DNA from: Verrucosispora sioxanthis
Lineage (GTDB): Bacteria > Actinomycetota > Actinomycetes > Mycobacteriales > Micromonosporaceae
Length of the DNA stretch: 64,000 nt
Direction: 5' to 3'
Assembly (NCBI RefSeq): GCF_010560025.1
Contig: NZ_SAIY01000009.1
Location: 124,001-188,000, forward strand
How positions within the stretch are numbered: position 1 is the stretch's first letter; the number at the start of each line of letters is the position of its first letter. The position numbers and the translations under genes are program-made. Shown in pieces: positions 59,825-64,000 of this stretch. Below the pieces are notes generated by a model. The model saw only the letters and a list, made by a program, of their open reading frames with translations, had not been told where the DNA came from and made no database searches.

Positions 59825-61651
59825 ATGCCGGTATCGGTCACCATGCCCCGGCTCGGCGAGAGCGTCACCGAGGGCACCGTCACGCGCTGGCTCAAGCAGG
59901 AGGGTGACACCGTCGAGGTCGACGAGCCGCTGCTCGAGGTGTCCACCGACAAGGTCGACACCGAGATCCCGTCCCCGGCGGCCGGGGTGCTGACCCGGAT
60001 CGTGGTGGGCGAGGACGAGACGGCCGAGGTCGGCAGCGAGCTGGCGGTGATCTCCGGCGAGGGCGAGTCGGCCGGCGGTGGAGCCGCCCCGCAGCAGCAG
60101 GAGGAGGCTCCCGCCGAGCAGGCCGCCGAGGCGGCGGCGGAGCCGCAGGCCGAGGCGGAGCAGTCGGCCGTCGAGGAGCCGACCGAGCAGCCGGCGCAGG
60201 CGGCACCGGCACCGTCGGGCGAGGGCACCCCGGTGCAGATGCCGGCCCTGGGCGAGAGCGTCACCGAGGGTACGGTCACCCGCTGGCTCAAGCAGGTCGG
60301 CGAGACCGTCGAGGTCGACGAGCCGCTGCTGGAGGTCTCCACCGACAAGGTCGACACCGAGATCCCCTCGCCGGTCGCCGGTACCGTGCTGGAGATCAAG
60401 GTCGCCGAGGACGAGACCGCCGAGGTCGGCGCGACCCTGGCCGTGGTCGGTGCCGCCGGTGGCGCCCCGGCCGAGTCGAAGCCGGAGCCGAAGCCCGAAG
60501 CGGAGGCGAAGCCCGAGCCGCAGGCCGAACCCGAGCCGGAGGCCAAGCCGGAGCCGCAGGTGTCCGAGCCGACGCCGGGCATGTCGTACAACGAGCCGGC
60601 CGCCGAGGCCGAGACGGCGCAGGAGCCGGTGAAGGCCGAGCAGGCGGCGCAGCCGCCGGCTCCGGCGGCACCGCAGCGCGCGGCGGCGCCGGCCAACGGT
60701 GGCGAGCAGGCGGCCGGTTACGTGACCCCGCTGGTACGCAAGCTGGCCAGCCAGCACAACGTGGACCTCGCCTCGGTCAACGGCACCGGAGTCGGCGGCC
60801 GGATCCGCAAGCAGGACGTGCTGGACGCGGCAGAGCAGGCCAAGGCGGCCAAGGCCGCGCCGGCTCCGGCAGCCCAGCCGACGGCCGGAGCCCCGGCCAA
60901 GCCGGCCGCCAAGCCGCAGCCGAGCGCCAAGCGGGGCACCACCGAGAAGCTGCCGCGCATCCGCGCGGCGATCGCCAAGCGGATGCTGTCGTCGCTGCAC
61001 GAGATGGCGCAGCTGACCACGGTGGTCGAGGTGGACGTCACCAAGATTGCCAAGCTGCGGGCGCAGGCCAAGGAGTCGTTCCAGCAGCGGCACGGCGTCA
61101 AGCTGTCGTTCCTGCCGTTCTTCGCCCTCGCGGCCATCGAGGCGCTCCAGGCGTACCCGATCGTCAACGCCAGCATGGACCTGGACGGCGGGACGATCAC
61201 CTACCCGGACGCCGAGAACCTCGGTATCGCGGTGGACACCGAGCGGGGCCTGCTGGTGCCGGTCATCCACAACGCCGGTGACCTCAACCTGGGCGGGATC
61301 GCCAAGCGGGTCGCCGACCTGGCCGAGCGGACCCGGACCAACAAGATCAGCCCGGACGAGATCGCCGGTGCGACCTTCACGCTGACCAACACCGGCAGCC
61401 GGGGCGCCCTCTTCGACACCCCGATCGTGCCGTCGCCGCAGTCGGCGATGCTGGGTACGGGTGCCGTGGTCAAGCGTCCGGTCGTGGTCAACGACCCGGA
61501 GCTGGGTGAGGTCATCGCCGTACGCCAGATGGTCTACCTGGCCCTGTCCTACGACCACCGACTGATCGACGGCGCCGACGCCGCCCGCTTCCTGACCGCG
61601 GTCAAGGAGCGCCTGGAGGCCGGCAACTTCGAAGCCGAACTGGGCCTCTGA
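59825..61651 (+). CDS. sucB: Dihydrolipoamide acyltransferase E2 with two lipoyl domains (2-oxoglutarate dehydrogenase type)
   Basis: A 608-residue E2. Two lipoyl domains (residues 1-77 and about 137-215), nearly the same, carry the lipoylated Lys in LEVSTDKVDTEIPSP. Ala/Pro/Glu-rich hinges separate them, the second with KPEPKPEAEAKPEPQ-type repeats. A peripheral subunit-binding domain follows (YVTPLVRKLASQHNVDLASV, about 298-335), then the catalytic domain with IAKRMLSSLHEMAQLTTVVE and the active-site SYDHRLIDGADAARF. In Mycobacterium the homologue (Rv2215, dlaT) serves pyruvate dehydrogenase and peroxynitrite reductase, so the exact complex is open. It follows lpdA; a strong terminator follows. 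Confidence 0.94.
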   Translation: MPVSVTMPRLGESVTEGTVTRWLKQEGDTVEVDEPLLEVSTDKVDTEIPSPAAGVLTRIVVGEDETAEVGSELAVISGEGESAGGGAAPQQQEEAPAEQAAEAAAEPQAEAEQSAVEEPTEQPAQAAPAPSGEGTPVQMPALGESVTEGTVTRWLKQVGETVEVDEPLLEVSTDKVDTEIPSPVAGTVLEIKVAEDETAEVGATLAVVGAAGGAPAESKPEPKPEAEAKPEPQAEPEPEAKPEPQVSEPTPGMSYNEPAAEAETAQEPVKAEQAAQPPAPAAPQRAAAPANGGEQAAGYVTPLVRKLASQHNVDLASVNGTGVGGRIRKQDVLDAAEQAKAAKAAPAPAAQPTAGAPAKPAAKPQPSAKRGTTEKLPRIRAAIAKRMLSSLHEMAQLTTVVEVDVTKIAKLRAQAKESFQQRHGVKLSFLPFFALAAIEALQAYPIVNASMDLDGGTITYPDAENLGIAVDTERGLLVPVIHNAGDLNLGGIAKRVADLAERTRTNKISPDEIAGATFTLTNTGSRGALFDTPIVPSPQSAMLGTGAVVKRPVVVNDPELGEVIAVRQMVYLALSYDHRLIDGADAARFLTAVKERLEAGNFEAELGL

Positions 61652-61665
61652 CCCCAGCGCACCCA

Positions 61666-61699
61666 AGGGCGCCCCGGTCCTCCCGGACCGGGGCGCCCT
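61666..61699 (+). terminator. Hairpin terminator after sucB
   Basis: Perfect 15-bp stem AGGGCGCCCCGGTCC / GGACCGGGGCGCCCT with a 4-nt loop, 15 nt after the stop codon. Confidence 0.9.
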
Positions 61700-61730
61700 G
61701 CTGTTCTCACCCGTCCCGCTCCCCCGAAAG

Positions 61731-61791
61731 GTCGATCATGAAGTTGTTGTCGCCGGGTTCGGCGTGGCGCGACAACAACTTCATGATCGAC
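61731..61791. repeat. 23-bp perfect inverted repeat
   Basis: Arms 61731-61753 and 61769-61791 are exact reverse complements (left arm begins GTCGATCATGAAGTTG), with a 15-nt loop. It is less GC-rich than the neighbours and lies 13 nt beyond the stop of the leftward SDR gene, so it may terminate it. Its sequence does not look like the GC terminators elsewhere in the window, which suggests an interspersed repeat element. Confidence 0.7.
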
Positions 61792-61804
61792 GGGGAGGTT
61801 GCGG

Positions 61805-62749
61805 TCAGGGGGTGAGGGTTTGGGTGCTGACCTCCCAGAGGCGGTGGGCAGCGTCGGGGTCGAGGGCGTAGGGGGCCACGCCGGTGCGGGTGTTCGGCTG
61901 GTGGGGGGCGGCCTGTTGGCAGTCCTCGAAGTAGCGACCGCCGACGCCGTCGAGCAGGGGTGAGGTGGCGACCAGGACCGAGGTGGCGGCGCCCTGCTCC
62001 GGGGTCTTCCAGGGCGGCGTGGCCGGCCCGCTCTGGGCGCGCAGCCGGGCCAGTTCCTCCTCGGTCACGTAGCGCTGGAGGTTGGTGCGGATCGTGCCGG
62101 GGTGCAGGGCGTTGACCAGGATGCCGTCGTCGGCCCAGCGCCGGCTCGCCTCGACGGCGAAGAGGACGTTCGCGGTCTTGGACTGCCCGTACGCGGCCCA
62201 CGGCTCGTAGGGCCGGCGCTCGAAGTTGATGTCGTCGAAGACGACCGGCGAGCGCAGGTGGGCCGCCGAGCTGACCGAGACGATCCGGGCGCCCTGCGCG
62301 GCGGCGAGGGCCGGGTGCAGCCCGGTGGCGAGCGCGAAGTGGCCCAGGTGGTTGGTGGCGAACTGCATCTCCCAGCCCTGGGGGGTACGCATTTCGGGCG
62401 AGGCCATCATGCCGGCGTTGTTGACCAGGATGTGCAGCGGGCCGTCCCAGTTCGCCACGAAGGCGGCCACCGAGGCCGGGTCGGCCAGGTCGAGCGGGGC
62501 GACGCTGACCCGGTCGTTGCCGGTCGTACCGATGATCTCCGCCGCCGCCCGCTCCCCCTGCTCGGGCTTGCGGACGGCGAGGGTGACGTCGGCACCGGCG
62601 GACGCGAGCGCCCTGGCGGTCTCCACACCGATACCCGACCCCCCGCCGGTGACGACGGCTCGACGGCCGGTGAGGTCGACGCCCGCGACGACCTCCAGCG
62701 CGGTGGACTCGGCGGTGAACGGGGTGCTGACAGGCGTGCCGATGGTCAT
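61805..62749 (-). CDS. Short-chain dehydrogenase/reductase (SDR)
   Basis: A 314-residue NAD(P)-dependent oxidoreductase of the retinol-dehydrogenase/WWOX-like classical SDR group. Motifs: cofactor site VVTGGGSGIGVETARAL, LDLADPAS, LVNNAGMMASPE, catalytic Ser in IVSVSSAAHL, catalytic YGQSKTANVLFA (YxxxK), and LHPGTIRTNLQ. Substrate unknown. The ATG at 62749 is chosen. It is divergent from a TetR gene, with two palindromic operators in between, so that TetR protein most likely controls it. Confidence 0.92.
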   Translation of the reverse strand: MTIGTPVSTPFTAESTALEVVAGVDLTGRRAVVTGGGSGIGVETARALASAGADVTLAVRKPEQGERAAAEIIGTTGNDRVSVAPLDLADPASVAAFVANWDGPLHILVNNAGMMASPEMRTPQGWEMQFATNHLGHFALATGLHPALAAAQGARIVSVSSAAHLRSPVVFDDINFERRPYEPWAAYGQSKTANVLFAVEASRRWADDGILVNALHPGTIRTNLQRYVTEEELARLRAQSGPATPPWKTPEQGAATSVLVATSPLLDGVGGRYFEDCQQAAPHQPNTRTGVAPYALDPDAAHRLWEVSTQTLTP

Positions 62750-62804
62750 GATCCATCCTTGTCTCAGGGTGTGCGGCGATTCTGTCCGCCACTACGATGA
62801 GAAG

Positions 62805-62848
62805 CGGAGGCTCCTCCGTTACCGCCAGGCTAACCGGAGGATCCTCCG
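62805..62848. promoter_or_regulatory. Twin palindromic operators between SDR and TetR genes
   Basis: CGGAGGCTCCTCCG (62805-62818) and CGGAGGATCCTCCG (62835-62848) are both perfect 14-bp palindromes, 30 bp apart centre to centre, about three helical turns, in the divergent control region. Confidence 0.8.
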
Positions 62849-62887
62849 TTTGCCAACCGGGCGGAGGCCGACTGTCAGGAGGAGTAC

Positions 62888-63466
62888 GTGCCGGAGCAGC
62901 CATCCCGACCGTTGCGCGCCGACGCGCTGCGCAACCGCCGACGGCTGCTGGAGGCGGCCGTCCGGGCGTTTTCCCGGTCCGGCACGGAGGTAACCCTGGA
63001 ACAGATCGCCCGCGACGCCGGAGTGGGCATCGGCACGCTCTACCGGCACTTCCCCACCCGAGAGGCGTTGGTCGAGGCCGCCTACCGCAACGAGTTGGAG
63101 CGGCTCTGCGACTCCGCAGTGGAGCTGCTCGACCGGTTGCCGCCGGAGGCGGCGACCCGAGCCTGGATGGACCACTTCATCGACTACCTCGCCACCAAGC
63201 GGGAGATGGCCGACGCGCTGCGCCTGGTGATCGCCGCCGGCACCAACCCGTTCGCGCAGAGCCGGGACCGGCTGCTCGCCGCCCTGAACCGACTGCTGGC
63301 CGCGGGCGCGGCGGCCGGCACCGTCCGCTCGGACGTGCAGCCCGGTGACGTCCTCGCCGGGCTCAGCGGAGTCTCGCTCGCCGCCGGTGGACGGGAACAG
63401 CGCGATCAGGCGCGACGCCTGCTCGACCTGCTGATGGACGGCCTGCGGTACCGCCGGCCGGACTGA
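62888..63466 (+). CDS. TetR-family transcriptional regulator
   Basis: A 192-residue regulator. The HTH is at residues about 15-60: RRRLLEAAVRAFSRSGTEVT, then LEQIARDAGVGIGTLYRHFP, which is the typical recognition helix. The C-terminal domain (ATRAWMDHFIDYLATKREMA, SDVQPGDVLAGLSGVSLAAG) fits the SbtR-like TetR_C group. The GTG at 62888 has AGGAGG 7 nt upstream. It is divergent from an SDR gene across two palindromes, and likely represses both. Confidence 0.92.
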   Translation: MPEQPSRPLRADALRNRRRLLEAAVRAFSRSGTEVTLEQIARDAGVGIGTLYRHFPTREALVEAAYRNELERLCDSAVELLDRLPPEAATRAWMDHFIDYLATKREMADALRLVIAAGTNPFAQSRDRLLAALNRLLAAGAAAGTVRSDVQPGDVLAGLSGVSLAAGGREQRDQARRLLDLLMDGLRYRRPD

Positions 63467-63511
63467 TCGAAAACGGGCGTACGCCCAGGTCCGCGCTGCC
63501 AGACTCAGCCC

Positions 63512-64000
63512 GTGGGCGATGTGGGCTGGCGGGGGCGGCTCGGGCCGGCCGTCGGCATCGCACCCGGCGCCCGGGTCGACAAGTTCGAGATCTTCTTCGA
63601 CCTGGTCTTCGTCTTCTCGTTCTTCATCATCACCCGCGCCACCGCCGCCAACATCAACGGCCGCCAACTGCTGCACGCCGCACTGGTGCTGGCCGTGCTC
63701 TGGTGGTGCTGGGTGGTGCACACGGTGGTAGCCACCCGCATCCGCATCGGCGAGGGTTTCGTGCCGGTGCTGATGGTCGTCGGGATGGCCGCGCTGTTCT
63801 GCTTCGCCCTGGCCCTGCCGCAGGCGTTCATGGACCACAAGGAGGAGGCGGGACCGGTCGTGGTCGCGGTCAGCTACGTGATCATCCGGGCCATCCATCT
63901 GATCCTGTTCCTGCACGTGGTCCGCGACAACCCGACCGAACGTCGGCAACTGCTCCGATACGCCCCGGAGCTGGCGCTGAGCACCGCGCTGCTGCTGGTG
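63512..64000 (+). CDS. Low temperature requirement protein A (LtrA) family, 5' part
   Basis: Open from a GTG at 63512 to the window end (163 codons, no stop). After a short cytoplasmic start comes the family hallmark KFEIFFDLVFVFSFFIITRA, then several hydrophobic helices: LHAALVLAVLWWCWVVHTVV, VLMVVGMAALFCFALALPQ and AVSYVIIRAIHLILFLHVV. LtrA-type proteins have about 370-420 residues with ten or more helices and unknown transport function. A CAGACT sequence lies 6 nt before the GTG. Partial because the window ends. Confidence 0.85.
   Translation, partial: MGDVGWRGRLGPAVGIAPGARVDKFEIFFDLVFVFSFFIITRATAANINGRQLLHAALVLAVLWWCWVVHTVVATRIRIGEGFVPVLMVVGMAALFCFALALPQAFMDHKEEAGPVVVAVSYVIIRAIHLILFLHVVRDNPTERRQLLRYAPELALSTALLLV

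Noticed and set aside
59825..60450. Long direct DNA repeat as possible mobile duplication
   Set aside because: It is explained by two lipoyl domains in one E2 protein, a normal feature of the family.
59753..61666. A 637-codon open frame on the minus strand
   Set aside because: Antisense to sucB; its Arg/Leu/Gly repeats mirror the Ala/Pro/Glu hinge and lipoyl duplications.
61731..61791. Insertion-sequence end
   Set aside because: No transposase, target duplication or second copy is visible in the window, so only a repeat/hairpin is called.

Overview
The window reads as chromosomal core DNA of a high-GC actinomycete, most likely a Micromonosporaceae member (Micromonospora-like). The evidence is the very high GC content, frequent GTG and some TTG starts, many starts lying 6-9 nt after a TANNNT box (leaderless transcripts), and a gene order that matches the Mycobacterium tuberculosis Rv2185c-Rv2215 interval gene by gene (SRPBCC, fadD15, pimB', exonuclease/GIY-YIG, trpD, ctaE-qcrCAB, ctaF-ctaC, adoK, erpA, glycerate kinase, DUF3043, cobT-cobS, gcvT, pepB, dlaT). 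There are no rRNA or tRNA genes, prophages, transposases or CRISPR arrays that I can see.

Layout. 1-5.9 kb: end of trehalose-6-phosphate synthase; a translationally coupled flavin monooxygenase/hydrolase pair; a leftward operon SRPBCC-DUF5304-ROK glucokinase-EEP phosphatase. 6-13 kb: fatty acyl-CoA ligase, a NarL-type two-component system, a DUF574 methyltransferase, and a GGDEF-EAL protein with a degenerate GGDEF. 12.9-16.9 kb, leftward: GT4 mannosyltransferase, M48 protease, NYN/PIN protein. 17-24.5 kb, rightward: DEDDh-GIY-YIG nuclease, short Rel/SpoT homologue, NUDIX, sugar nucleotidyltransferase, ArsR-MFS pair, stand-alone Lrp ligand domain. 24.5-34.2 kb: respiratory block (ctaE-qcrC-qcrA-qcrB and ctaC-ctaF leftward) with a caa3 assembly protein, a receiver-like protein, trpD and a small Zn-ribbon protein between. 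34.3-42.2 kb: cysteine desulfurase-TusA, adenosine kinase, ErpA, glycerate kinase, NadA, MurA, DUF3043. 42.6-50.8 kb, accessory: a large low-complexity WG-repeat gene in pieces, cupin/TetR divergon, aldo/keto reductase, M50 protease, small conserved proteins. 50.9-64 kb: cobU-cobT-cobS, DUF2314-like protein, gcvT, pepA, lpd, sucB, an SDR/TetR divergon and the start of an LtrA-family gene.

How the genes fit together. The respiratory block supplies the bc1-aa3 supercomplex, and ErpA, cysteine desulfurase and TusA serve sulfur/Fe-S delivery. Lpd and SucB are the E3 and E2 of 2-oxoacid dehydrogenase complexes; Lpd also serves the glycine cleavage system with GcvT. CobU/T/S assemble the lower ligand of cobalamin.

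The most striking property of this particular sequence is a high density of single-base indels. They break at least ten otherwise conserved genes (hydrolase, fadD, NYN, nucleotidyltransferase, qcrC, trpD, cysteine desulfurase, WG gene, cobT/cobS, pepA), mostly in G/C runs. Because trpD and qcrC are expected to be intact in a living strain, I interpret most of these as assembly or base-calling errors rather than true pseudogenes. I did not find a convincing wholly new system. The best leads are regulatory (an ArsR operator over a leaderless promoter, paired palindromic TetR operators, a sigma-B-type promoter), repeat elements, and an apparent CobU-CobT fusion.
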